A stretch of DNA of 64,000 bases from positions 70,199,134 to 70,263,133 of the forward strand of contig NC_077239.1 of NCBI RefSeq assembly GCF_947179165.1. The letters are read 5' to 3'. The DNA is from Solanum dulcamara. Lineage: Eukaryota > Streptophyta > Magnoliopsida > Solanales > Solanaceae. Both the position numbers and the translations under genes were made by a program. The notes beneath the pieces are model-generated. The model saw only the letters and a list, made by a program, of their open reading frames with translations, did no database searches and was not told the DNA's origin. Shown in pieces: positions 11,335 to 21,719 of the stretch (the stretch's first letter is position 1; each line of letters opens with the position of its first letter).

Positions 11335-13214
11335 GAAGACAAAGGATCATATACTTCTCTAGTATGGTTTCTAAGGTTCTAAGCAGGATTAGGGGATGGC
11401 AGACTAAAATGTTAAGCTATGGAGGTAGAGTCACCTTGGTGAAATCAGTGCTGCAATCCATTCCTATACACCTGCTGTCAGCTATCAGTCCTACCAAAAC
11501 CACCATGAATCAGATCAGAAGACTAATTGCTGACTTCTTTTGGGGATGGGATATTGAAAGAAGAAAATATCACTGGGCCTCTTGGGATACTCTCAGTTAT
11601 CCTTATGAGGAGGGTGGTATAGGTGTTAAAAAATTAGAGGATGTGTGCTTATCCTTCTAATACAAACAGTGGTGGACTTTTAGATCAAAGAAGACACTAT
11701 GGGGGGAATTCCTTAAAGCAAAATACTGCCAAAGGGCTCATCCAGTCATTAAAAAGTGGAACACAGGACAGTCCCTAATGTGGAAGCATATGATGAGCAA
11801 CAAAAAGGATATAGAACCTCATATACAGTGGTGGATTAAGTCTGGAACAAACAGCTTTTGGTGGGATGATTGGCTAGGGGTAGGTCCCTTAGCTTACCAC
11901 AATGAAAGTCTCCCCAGATTGAATAACTCTATTGTATCAGAATTCATGGAAAATGGAGGATGGAATGAAGAGAAAGTAAGAAAACATGCACCCCCTCAGC
12001 TGGTGCATAGAATTCTCAGCACTCTCATCAGCTACAATCCAAATATGCAAGATCAAGCTTACTTGAAGCCTAACTCTCATGGTAATTTCACTTGTTCATC
12101 AGCCTGGGAGTTGGTAAGGAAGAAAAAGACAAGATCAACCACTAACAGCAACATATGGCATAATAGTATTCCTTTTAAGGCCTCTTTTCTGCTTTGGAGA
12201 GCTTTCAGACTTAAATTCCCCACAAATGACAGAATAGTAGCATTTGGACATGCTCCTGCAGCATGCTCCTGTTGTTATAGAGCAGGTCTTGATGATATAG
12301 AGCATATCTTTGTATCAGGTTACTTTGCACAACACATATGGAAGCACTTCTCAGGGTACTGGGGTCTGCAACACAGCAACATTCCTCTAAAAAACCTATT
12401 GATGAGGTGGTGGCTAATCAAAACTAACAATGATCTACATAAGTTAGTAATGCAGGCCACCCCCATTTTTGTGTGTTGGAATCTATGGAAGAATAGATGT
12501 GCACGCAAGTATGGAGGCAAGAAGTCTAATGCAACTAGAGTAATATTCTCAATATCCAAAGATCTATATATGCTTATCTCCACTGTGTATCCATATATTG
12601 ATTTGCCAAGTAATTGGGCAGATTTGGTTACCATGGTTGAAAAAAGCCAACATGAATTGAGAATAACCAAAGTATGCTGGACTAAACCACAGCCTACAAT
12701 GATCAAGCTAAACACAGATGGGAGTGCCCTTAACAATCCAGGGAAGATAGGGGCAGGGGGCATTCTAAGGGACCATAATGGAGTGTTAATATATGCTTTT
12801 GCATCTCCACTAGGTTGTGGTTCTAATAACCAAGCTGAAGTGCAGGCAGCAATTATTGGTATTCAGTGGTGCCTACAACATGGATACAGCAGGGTAGCCC
12901 TTGAAGTGGATTCTGAACTTCTAATCAAGTGGCTCAAACAAGAGGCTAAACCTCCATGGAACATTGTTGCTTATACTACTGAACTGCAGGTATTGGTTAG
13001 CAAACTGGAGACTTTCCAGTTCAGTCATATCTTTAGGGAAGCTAATTACACTGCAGATTCACTCTCAAAGGAAAGCCACATGAAAAGCTATACACAACAC
13101 TACTACAGCTTTCAGCAGCTTCTAAGAGAGACCAAGGGATATTACAAAATGGATAAAGCTGGCATGGCTAGCTTCAGGAGAACCAAGATGAAGAAGATCA
13201 ATCAACCACATTGA
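11335..13214 (+). pseudogene. LINE ORF2 part 2: RT thumb, zf-RVT and RNase H, copy 1
   Basis: After the one-base deletion the reading continues in the frame open from ~11289 to TAA 11658-11660 (shared with copy 2; CAA is the likely ancestor), then in phase through 11778-13214 (478 codons). It holds the RT C-terminal region (GWQTKMLSYGGRVTLVKSVL), a zf-RVT-type zinc region (LLWRAF, CSCCYRAG, IEHIF) and an RNase H domain with LNTDGSA (first catalytic Asp codon at 12718), NQAEVQAA, LEVDSELLIKWL and REANYTADSLSKE. An RNase H at this place is known in a subset of plant L1 elements. TAA/TGA ends are followed directly by the tail repeats. Confidence 0.9.
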
Positions 13215-14420
13215 AGGAACTTCTTCATACATTGAAATATTAACTGATATTAATAATGATAATCAGGTCCATTGAAAAAGGGAGAGTCTCCCTAATTTAC
13301 TGCTCTAATAGGATAATCTCCTTACCAATAGATTTAGGATTTAGCAGGATGGTACAGGGCAGCAGGTGCAGGGTGAGGAGTAACATGTGGACCTGTCCAA
13401 TGGCCCCCAAACTTTGCAGGATGGTAGAATATATTATTTTGACAAGTCCCAAGAAGTTTCAGCCCAAACGGATAATTGGAGGCATTAGGCGAGCGACATG
13501 GAAACATTCAGCTGCCTTAAGCCTAAAGAGAGGGTCTTTAGTAATTTGGACCCTCCAACTTGGGAAACAAGTCTTCAAACTTTGCAGGACTAAAGGAGAG
13601 GATATATATGCTAACTCCATAAAGTTTCAACTCAAATGGATAATTGGAGACGTTAGTCGAGCAACTTGGAAAATGATAACACTCTCCAAAGCTCTTACTG
13701 AGGTCCCTTCTTTATTTCTAGTCTGTGTATATTATGTTTTGTTTGGGCTTGTTTACTGTATTATTGCAGGTGTCTGAAGTAATATATTAGCATTCTTCAA
13801 CAACAAATACATAGACAAGAGCACAAAAACAACTTCCAAACACCCTGCAACCCCTAAGCTTCAGCAGGGCAGCAGGTGCAGGGTGAGGAGTAACATGTGG
13901 ACCTGTCCAATGGCCCCCCAAACTTTGCAGGATGGTAGAATATATTATTTTGACAAGTCCCAAGAAGTTACAGCCCAAACGGATAATTGGAGGCGTTAGG
14001 CGAGCGACATGGAAACATTCAGCTGCCTTAAGCATAAAGAGAGGGTCTTTAGTAATTTGGATCCTCCAACTTGGGAAACAAGCCTTCAAATTTGGCAGGA
14101 CTAAAGGAGAGGATATATATACTAACTTCATAAAGTTTCAGCTCAAACGGAGAATTGTAAACGTTAGTCGAGCGACTTGGAAAATGATAACAGTCTCCAA
14201 GGCTCTTAATGAGGTCCTTTCTCTATTGCTAGTCTGTGTATATTATGTTTTGTTTGGGTTTGTTTGCTGTATTATTGCAGGTGTTTGGAGTGATATAGCA
14301 GCACTCTTCAACAACAAATACATAGAGAAGAGCACAAATACAACCTCCAAACCCCCTGCAGCCTCTAAGCCTCAGCAGGGCAGCAGGTGCAGGGTGAGGG
14401 GTATCATGTGGGCCTGTCCA
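13215..14420 (+). repeat. LINE copy 1 tail: 510-bp tandem repeat, 2.1 copies
   Basis: After a ~140-bp 3' leader, the GC-rich start CAGGGCAGCAGGTGCAGGG recurs at 13355, 13865 and 14376 (periods 510 and 511). The third copy is cut at 14420 by the gag junction. Each unit contains two diverged halves ~168 bp apart that begin ACTTTGCAGG (13411 and 13579) and share the pattern AAACGGATAATTGGAG...GTTAGGCGAGCGACATGGAAA. Open frames of 165-173 codons here just follow the repeat and I do not regard them as genes. I do not recognise the repeat family. Confidence 0.85.
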
Positions 14421-14710
14421 AACATGTAAAGAAAGAATGTAAGGCAATGCTAATGATTTCTGACATGGATTTTTCTAGATTGATGGTGTATGCTCAGCAG
14501 GTTGAGGATGACAAGAAAAAGGACCGAGAAGAACACCTAAGCAAGAAGGCTAAGTCTGCTGGGCATGAGAATGAGCAGAAGCAAGGGAAGGGTAACAAGT
14601 CTTTCTTTCAGAAAAGGTCTTCCAATTATGCATCTTCCCCAACAAATGCTTTTACACCTAATACCAGGTATGATCAGAGATCGCTAAGTCACCAAAACTT
14701 TCAATCTTAA
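14421..14710 (+). pseudogene. Headless gag fragment, copy B
   Basis: Gag resumes abruptly at the residues [11 protein letters not shown], matching copy A from nt ~150. The Gag N-terminus (about 210 codons in copy C), its leader and the primer site are missing. The frame is open from within the LINE tail (14387) and ends at TAA 14708-14710, where copies A and D have CAA. Confidence 0.9.
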
Positions 14711-16735
14711 GGTTCTCAGTCCCAATTAAGTATGGCTCAAGGTTCTAGAAGAAAACCACCATGTGCTAGATGTGGGAGTCTCCATTTGGGAGAGTGTCGT
14801 ATGGGCACCAATGCTTGCTACGGATGTGGAAAGATAGGTCACTTCCAGAATGAGTGTCCTTCAAAAAGGCAGGGAGATGGAAGTAGTAGAGCTCAGTTTT
14901 CTTCTGCAGCTCCACAGAATAGAGGTAATCATAGAGGTGCAGCTTCAAGTGTAGGTGGGGGAACCAACCGTCTGTATGCTATGGGTAGTCGCCAAGATCA
15001 AGAAAACGCACCCGATGTTGTTACTGGTATGCTTCGAGTCCTTTCTTTTGATGTGTATGCATTACTTGATCCGGGTGCTACATTATCTTTTGTGACTCCT
15101 TACTTGGCTAGTAAATTTGAGATCCTTCCTGAGTGTCTTCTTGAGCCTTTCAGTGTGTCTACTCCTGTTGGTGATTCTATCTTAGCTGAGAGGGTCTATA
15201 GAAATTGTACTGTGTCAATCTATCATAGGGATACCATGGCTGACTTAGTTGAGTTGGACATGGTTGATTTTGATGTGATTCTTGGTATGGACTGGCTTTA
15301 TTCTTGTTATGCTTCGGTTGATTATAGGACCCGAATTGTCAAGTTTCAATTTCCAAATGAGCCTATCTTAGAGTGGAAGGGGAATTCTGTAGTGCCTAGG
15401 GGTAAATTTATTTCCTACCTTAAGGCCAGAAAATTAATCTCTAAGGGATGTATATATCATATAGTTCGAGTCAAAAATATTAATGATCAGACTCCATCTC
15501 TTGAGTCAATTCCCATTGTGAATGAGTTTCCTGAAGTCTTTCCTGAGGATCTACCTGGAATTCCTCCTGATAGAGAGATAAACTTTGGTATTGATATCCT
15601 TCCTGATACACAACCTATCTCCATTCCTCCTTATAGGATGGCTCCTGCTGAGTTGAAAGAGTTGAAAGAACAACTAAAATACCTCCTAGATAAGGGGTTT
15701 ATTAGACCAAGTGTCTCACCCTGGGGCGCTCCTGTCCTATTCGTGCGAAAGAAAGATGGGTCCCTTAGAATGTGCATTGATTACCGACAACTAAATAAGG
15801 TCACCATTAAAAACAAGTACCCTCTTCCCAGAATAGATGATTTATTTGACCAACTTCAGAGTGCCACATGCTTCTCTAAGATAGACCTTAGATCAGGCTA
15901 TCACCAGTTGAAAGTGAGAGAATGTGACATCCCGAAGACGGCTTTTCGAACCCGCTATGGTCATTTTGAGTTTCTTGTTATGTCCTTTGGATTGACAAAT
16001 GCTCCAGCAGCTTTTATGGACCTCATGAACCGAGTATTCAAGCCATACCTTGATACATTTGTAATTGTCTTCATCGATGATATTTTGGTCTACTCTAGAA
16101 GTAAGAGTGAGCATGCTAATCACCTTAGGATTGTCCTTCAAACTCTTAAGGAGAAGGAGTTGTATGCTAAGTTTTCAAAGTGTAAGTTTTGGCTTGAGTC
16201 TGTAGCATTCCTAGGTCATATTATATCTGGGGATGGAATCCAAATTGATACTCAAAAGATTGAGGTAGTTAAGAACTGGCCCCGACCCACCTCTGCAACC
16301 GACATAAGGAGTTTCTTAGGTTTGGCTGGTTACTACAGGAGGTTTGTTGAGGGATTTTCATCCATATCCTCACCATTGACTAAGCTGACTCAGAAGAAGG
16401 CTAAGTTTCAATGGTCTGATGCTTGTGAGAAAAGTTTTCAAGAGTTGAAAGCTAGATTGACTACTGCTCCAGTACTATCCCTACCCGAAGGAATGGATGG
16501 TTTTGTAATCTATTGTGATGCTTCAAGAGTTGGGTTGGGATGTGTATTGATGCAGAAGGGTAAGGTCATTGCCTATGCCTCCAGGCAGCTTAAGACTCAT
16601 GAGAGGAACTACCCCACTCATGACCTTGAGTTGGCAGCTGTGGTATTTGCTCTTAAGATTTGGCGTCACTATCTTTATGGTGTACATGTGGATGTGTTCA
16701 CAGACCATAAGAGCTTGCAGTATGTATTCAGCTAG
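14711..16735 (+). pseudogene. Chromovirus CCHC-protease-RT-RNase H, copy B
   Basis: After the TAA at 14708 the frame stays in phase; the next ATG is at 14732. It carries the CCHC knuckle, the protease (LLDPGAT), the full RT with FIDDILVYS and most of RNase H. It ends at TAG 16733-16735, the same nonsense position as copy A. Variants LPGIPPD, GAPVLF and VEGFSS are shared with A and not with C or D. Confidence 0.92.
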
Positions 16736-16999
16736 AAGGAGCTGAATTTGAGGCAAAGGAGATGGCTAGAGTTGCTCAAGGATTATGACATGAGCATTCT
16801 CTACCACCCAGGTAAAGCAAATGTAGTTGCTGATGCTCTTAGCAGGTTATCTATGGGAAGTACAACTCATGTGGAAGAGGAAAAGAAGGAGTTGGCAAAG
16901 GAAGTGCATAGACTTGCGCGTTTGGGAGTTCAACTTATTGACTCTAGTGAGGGTGGTACAATAGTATGAAATAGAGCCGAATCATCTCTAGTTGCAGAG
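16736..16999 (+). pseudogene. Copy B, RNase H tail and linker, broken
   Basis: The frame continues in phase after TAG 16733 and stops again at TGA 16967-16969 (CGA in C, D and E). Both stops match copy A. The third stop of copy A is absent here (CAG at ~17060). Confidence 0.88.
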
Positions 17000-18079
17000 G
17001 TGAAAGAAAAGCAAGATCAGGACCCTATTTTTCTTCAACTGAAGGATGAGGTTCACAAGCAGAAGGTAATGGCTTTTACCAAAGGGGGAGATGGAGTGTT
17101 GAGATATCAAGAAAGATTATGTGTTCCAAGTGTTGATGGTATTAGGGAGAGAATCATGAAAGAAGCCCATAATTCTAAGTATTCCATCCATCCAGGTTCA
17201 ACAAAGATGTATCATGACTTAAGAGAAGTATACTGGTGGAGTGGAATGAAGAGAGATATAGCAGAGTTTGTGTCCAAGTGCCCAAATTGCCAACAAGTTA
17301 AAGTTGAGCACCAAAGGCCTTGTGGAGTGGCTCAGAATATAGAGATACCGGAATGGAAGTGGGAAATGATCAATATGGACTTCATTACCGGTTTACCACG
17401 AACCCGCAAACAACATGACTCTATTTGGGTGATTGTGGATAGGATGACAAAATCGGCCCATTTCTTGCCGGTTAAGACTACGAACACTGCAGAGGATTAT
17501 GCCAAACTGTATCTTAGAGAGATTGTTAGACTGCATGGAGTTTCTTTGTCTATCATCTCTGATAGGGGAGCTCAATTTACTGCTCAGTTTTGGAAGTCAT
17601 TTCAGAAGGGCTTGGGTTCAAGAGTGAACCTTAGTACTGCTTTTCATCCGCAAACAGATGGCCAGGCAGAGCGTACGATACAGACTTTGGAGGATATGTT
17701 AAGAGCCTGTGTCATTGACTTCAAAGGTAATTGGGATGATCATTTACCTCTTATTGAGTTTGCATACAATAATAGTTTCCATTCGAGTATTCAAATGGCT
17801 CCTTATGAAGCTCTGTATGGGAGGAGATGTAGATCACCAATTGGTTGGTTTGAAGTTGGTGAAGCTGAGTTGATTGGACCAGACTTGGTTCACCAAGCTA
17901 TGGAGAAGGTGAAAACCATACAAGAGAGGTTGAGGACTGCTCAAAGTTGCCAAAAATCCTACACTGATGTTAGTAGAAGAGATTTGGAGTTCAAAGTGTA
18001 CGATTGGGTATACTTGAAAGTTTCACCCATGAAGGGTGTGATGAGATTTGGAAAGAAAAGGAAGCTTAGTCCCCGCTAA
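17000..18079 (+). pseudogene. Chromovirus integrase core, copy B
   Basis: The frame is open across the linker end, the HHCC zinc region and the DDE core ([32 protein letters not shown]). It is ended by a one-base deletion at the GPY/F module (CCCCGCTAATTGG against CCCCGCTACATTGG in A, C and D), which creates the stop at 18077-18079. Confidence 0.9.
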
Positions 18080-18460
18080 TTGGTCCTTATCAGATTATGA
18101 GGAGGGTAGGTAATGTAGCCTATGAATTGGAGTTGCCTCCAGAATTAGCTGCTATTCATCCCGTGTTTCACATCTCTATGCTTAAGAAGTGTTTGGGAGA
18201 TCCTTCACTTGTTGTCCCAGCTGAGAGCATTGGGGTGAAAGAGAGTTTGAGTTATGAAGAGATTCCAGTTCAAATTCTTGATCGTTAGGTTCGTAAATTA
18301 AGAACTAAGGAAGTGGCATCTGCCAAAGTCCTATGGCGAAATCAATTTGTTGAAGAGGCTACATGGGAATCTGAAGAAGATATGAAGGCTAACTATCCTC
18401 ATCTATTTATGCCTTCTGATGACGATATTCAAGGTAATATTCCTTACTTCTACCTTTGAG
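18080..18460 (+). pseudogene. Copy B GPY/F-chromodomain remnant
   Basis: In a shifted frame (18097-18288) the end of the GPY/F module reads [17 protein letters not shown] and runs to TAG 18286-18288 (CAG in the other copies). The chromodomain part ([17 protein letters not shown]) continues in phase to about 18460. WES here is shared with copy C; A, D and E have WEA. Confidence 0.85.
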
Positions 18461-18588
18461 TCGATGTTTATTCTTGAGTTTGAGTCATTAACCATTTGAG
18501 TATCGGAGTTGATGTATTGATGATATTCATTCTTTATGTCTCCTATTGTCATCTTCATTCGAGGACGAATGATCCCAAGGGGAGATAT
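18461..18588 (+). promoter_or_regulatory. Copy B 3' spacer, hairpin and shortened polypurine tract
   Basis: The CATTCG-AGGA-CGAATG hairpin is at 18556-18571. The polypurine tract (AAGGGGAGA, 18577-18585) has one G fewer than in the other copies. The LTR starts at 18589. Confidence 0.75.
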
Positions 18589-20737
18589 TGTAACAACCCC
18601 TAAAATGTTGTATGTCGGTATTTCAATTCTCCACAAAAATAATACAGCCTCTGTATTTTGGGCATAACCTTTCATAGGTTGGTCCAAATTAGGTGATTCA
18701 AATTTATGGGTAATCACAACATCTTTACCTACAACTTTCATGAAGAACATAACTTCAAATTCGGAGTATAAGTAGGTCAAATAAATTAATCTTTGCAAGA
18801 TATAGTGCTGTGACGAAATTGAGTGTTGATAGAAGAAAATTCATATCTCACTGTAGGTTGCTCCAAATTGGTTGATTCTTGAACGATATGAAACTAGACT
18901 TCCATATCTACAATTCTTATGAAGAAACCAAATCCTAATAAGGAATTTATCTTATTCAAACGTAGCTTCGAAAATGAGTATTCTGTTAAAAAGAACTCAT
19001 CTTACCTACCATAGAAACATCTAGATGCATTTGACATCATGCATGACATAAATTGTCCTCCATTTAACATCATCCATGACATCAATATATTCCATTAAAT
19101 TTTCAGATTTTTCTTTATAATTATTTTATTTATTGTTAGGTCCCTCTTTCCCACCTATAAATACCCACCTTATTTCCTCATTTTATTCATCAAGCTTTCC
19201 TAAGCATTTCTTCTCTCTATATACTTCTTCTCAAATATAGTTTTAGTAGTATAAAAATATTACTCCGGTTATTCTTATACTCCGGGTAGTACACAAAACG
19301 CTCCGGCGAGAAGAAAAGGCTAGGGATCCAAGAGTATTCCAATTCGGAGTAAACCTTCGGATTTAAGGTATGTAAGGCTTTCATAGCATTGGATTGAGTT
19401 CGTCCATGCGCCCAATATTTAAATTTATTATAATTGAGTTATAGTTGAGTTGTATTCAAATCTTGAATTCTAGATGAATTAATTCTTCTTCTATTGAGTT
19501 TGATATATTTATGCATTAATATTATTATTATTGTTATCTCTCATATTATTGGAATTATTGTTCATGGCTACTTTCCCATGAATTCTAATTGATTTGATGT
19601 TTATGAATATTTTTACATATGTTTTGAGTAAAGATGTTGGCTTTTTATTATTTTTATTGATAAAAAGAGAGTTATATGAATTAATACTATATATGTATTT
19701 TATTGAGTTTTGAAAGAGTAAAAGAGTTGAATTTGAATGAATTTGAGAAAATGATATTTTGAGCAAGATGTTTTGATGAGATGTAAATGATGTTTTTGGA
19801 AGTATAATGATTGATGAACATGAAATGAGATGAGTTTGATGATTTAAATTAAAGTCCAATGAGACTAGATGATGAGTTTAATATGAGCACATATTTTGGG
19901 AGTAGTATTGAGCACCGAGTTGGGTAAGAGTTTAATTGACTCAAACCCCAGAACTACGTAGCCAGCGTAGGATGGAGGCTATGCCTCTTAAGTCCCAAAA
20001 AGAGGACTTTGATGAATGGATCCAAGATGGTGATGTCCTTTACCCTGGCAAGGTATTGGATGGATGTGGCAACGACATCGCTTCGTTGTATCATCGCTAG
20101 CTCATAAGTGATGGTTGTCGGTTAGAGAAACTCCCAACTGAGTAAGCATTGCTTATTACTATTATTTTTATTATTATATTTTAAACTTGCATTACATATT
20201 CATGTTGAGATGATGTTGAGTTCTGAGCTGGGTTTTATTGAGAGGAGTATCTTGATATCTATCCTTACCTTTCTGCCATTTTACATACTCGTACATTCCA
20301 CGTACTGACGTCATTCGACCTGCATCGTTTTATGATGCAGATACAGGTGTTAGAAATCCTCAACAGGCACATCGTTGAAGATCATTTCTTTTCAGCTATT
20401 TGGTGAGTCCTTCTTGTATTCGAAGGAACTCCTTATCCTTTTATTATTGTTGAGTGTGATGTTTCTTTTGAGGTAGCCATGGACATGTCATTGGCACCAT
20501 CTAAGAGTATTAGAGGCTTCATAGACAGAGTCTGATGATGTAATCGGAGTAGTTCTCCTTAGAAACTACTTCTTCTAATAATTATCTATTTTTCCTTTGA
20601 TTATGACAAGCCCACATTAGTATTCTTAAGTCTTCCGCTCATGAATAAATAAGAAATGAGACCAAGTGGTTCTTTCAGAAGTCAGAAATGGTTTCTGAGT
20701 GCCGGCCACGCCTAGGGTACCCTCTCGAGGCGTGACA
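18589..20737 (+). repeat. Full-length chromovirus LTR between copies B and C
   Basis: 2,149 bp, starting TGTAACAACCCC and ending GGCGTGACA. The TATA box TATAAATA is at 19156-19163. The LTR serves as 3' LTR of B and 5' LTR of C, since B's polypurine tract precedes it and a primer site follows. The 5' end forms a short inverted repeat (ACAAC 18593-18597 with GTTGT 18607-18611). The 3' end forms another (CACGCCT 20707-20713 with AGGCGTG 20728-20734). It lacks a TTTTAG repeat unit present in the LTRs of D and E. Confidence 0.93.
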
Positions 20738-20954
20738 AACTTGGTATCAAAGCCCAGGGTTCAAGAGTCCTAGGGTGTCTATGAAGCCGTGTCTAGTAGA
20801 GTCTTGTTTATGGGTGTGTCGTGCACCACACTTATAATCAGGAAGCTATAGGACATTAGGAATTATTTCACTTCTTTCATAATCTGAGTTCGTGCGATAG
20901 AGTTTAACTCTATAAAAGCTTTCTTTCTAATTCGTGCGTTTACACGTTTCAGAC
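20738..20954 (+). promoter_or_regulatory. Primer binding site and gag leader, copy C
   Basis: Three bases after the LTR, TTGGTATCAAAGCCCAGG (20741-20758) matches the 3' end of plant initiator tRNA-Met (TGGTATCAGAGCC) with one G-to-A change; copy E has the unaltered form. The rest is a ~195-nt leader to the Gag start. Confidence 0.85.
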
Positions 20955-21719
20955 ATGCCTCCTAAACGTTCAGCTAGTCAGAGGAACGCTCCCAGCACTG
21001 AGGTTCCACAGTCAGTGATGCCTCCACGGAGAACTAGGGGCCGACCTGCAAGGTCTACTGAGGTACCCCAAGTACCTACTGTTCAGACCACTCCTACTTC
21101 TGAGGATGATTTTCGAGGAGCGATTGCTATGCTCACCCAGTTGGTGGCTGCTCGAAATAGTAGCCAGAGTTCACCAACTCCTAGCTCTAGTTATCAAGAG
21201 CCGTCTGCTGCCACGAGGATCAGAGATTTTCTGAGAATGAATCCACCGGTCTTCACGGGTTCTAACGTTGATGAAGACCCCCAAAATTTCATTGATGAGA
21301 TGTGGAAGATACTAAAAGCGATGCATGCTACAGAGATTGAGGGTGTTGAGTTGGTGTCTTATCAACTCAAGGATGTCGCAAATGTCTGGTATAACCAGTG
21401 GGAAGAAAGTAGAGGTGAAGATGCAGAGCCTACTCTTTGGGATGAGTTTGAAAGAGCATTTCTTGATAACTTTTTTCCCCAAGAGCTATGTGAAGCAAAA
21501 ATTGAGGAGTTTGTGAACCTCAAGCAAGAGAGTATGACTGTGAAAGAATATAGTTTGAAGTTTATTCAATTGTCCAAATATGCCCCAGAAATAATTCCCC
21601 ATATGAGGTCTAAGATGAGGAAGTTTGTCTCTGGCCTAGGCAAACATGTAAAGAAAGAATGTAAGGCAATGCTAATGATTTCTGACATAGATTTTTCTAG
21701 ATTGATGGTGTATGCTTAG
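20955..21719 (+). pseudogene. Chromovirus gag, copy C (N-terminal part)
   Basis: The start MPPKRSASQRNAPS at 20955 is preferred to the upstream in-frame ATG at 20934 because it is the form conserved in such elements; copy E has both. A basic, proline-rich N-terminus is followed by the Retrotrans_gag capsid domain (INPPVF-type start [51 protein letters not shown]). The frame ends at TAG 21717-21719 (CAG in A, B and D). This is the only array copy in the window with a complete Gag N-terminus. Confidence 0.92.

Larger units (their letters stand above)
4905..14420 (+). mobile_element. Plant L1-type LINE, copy 1, with 3' tandem repeats, joined to gag
   Basis: This 9.5-kb block has an 80-bp leader rich in CT, ORF1 (4985-9055), ORF2 (9055-13214) and a 1.2-kb tail of tandem repeats. 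The 5' end abuts a truncated LTR. The tail ends without a poly(A) and joins the middle of gag at ~14418-14422. No target-site duplication is possible because the LTR remainder, primer site and Gag N-terminus are missing. The duplicate is at 26369-35885. Confidence 0.9.

Noticed and set aside
12320..12763. 147-codon minus-strand frame, repeated at 33785-34228
   Set aside because: Antisense shadow of LINE ORF2 (zf-RVT/RNase H part).
13256..13777. 173-codon frame after LINE ORF2 with a hydrophobic end, and the 165-codon frame at 13932-14429
   Set aside because: Both follow the 510-bp tandem repeat and mirror each other. I see no known domain, and minus-strand frames of similar length exist in the same repeat.
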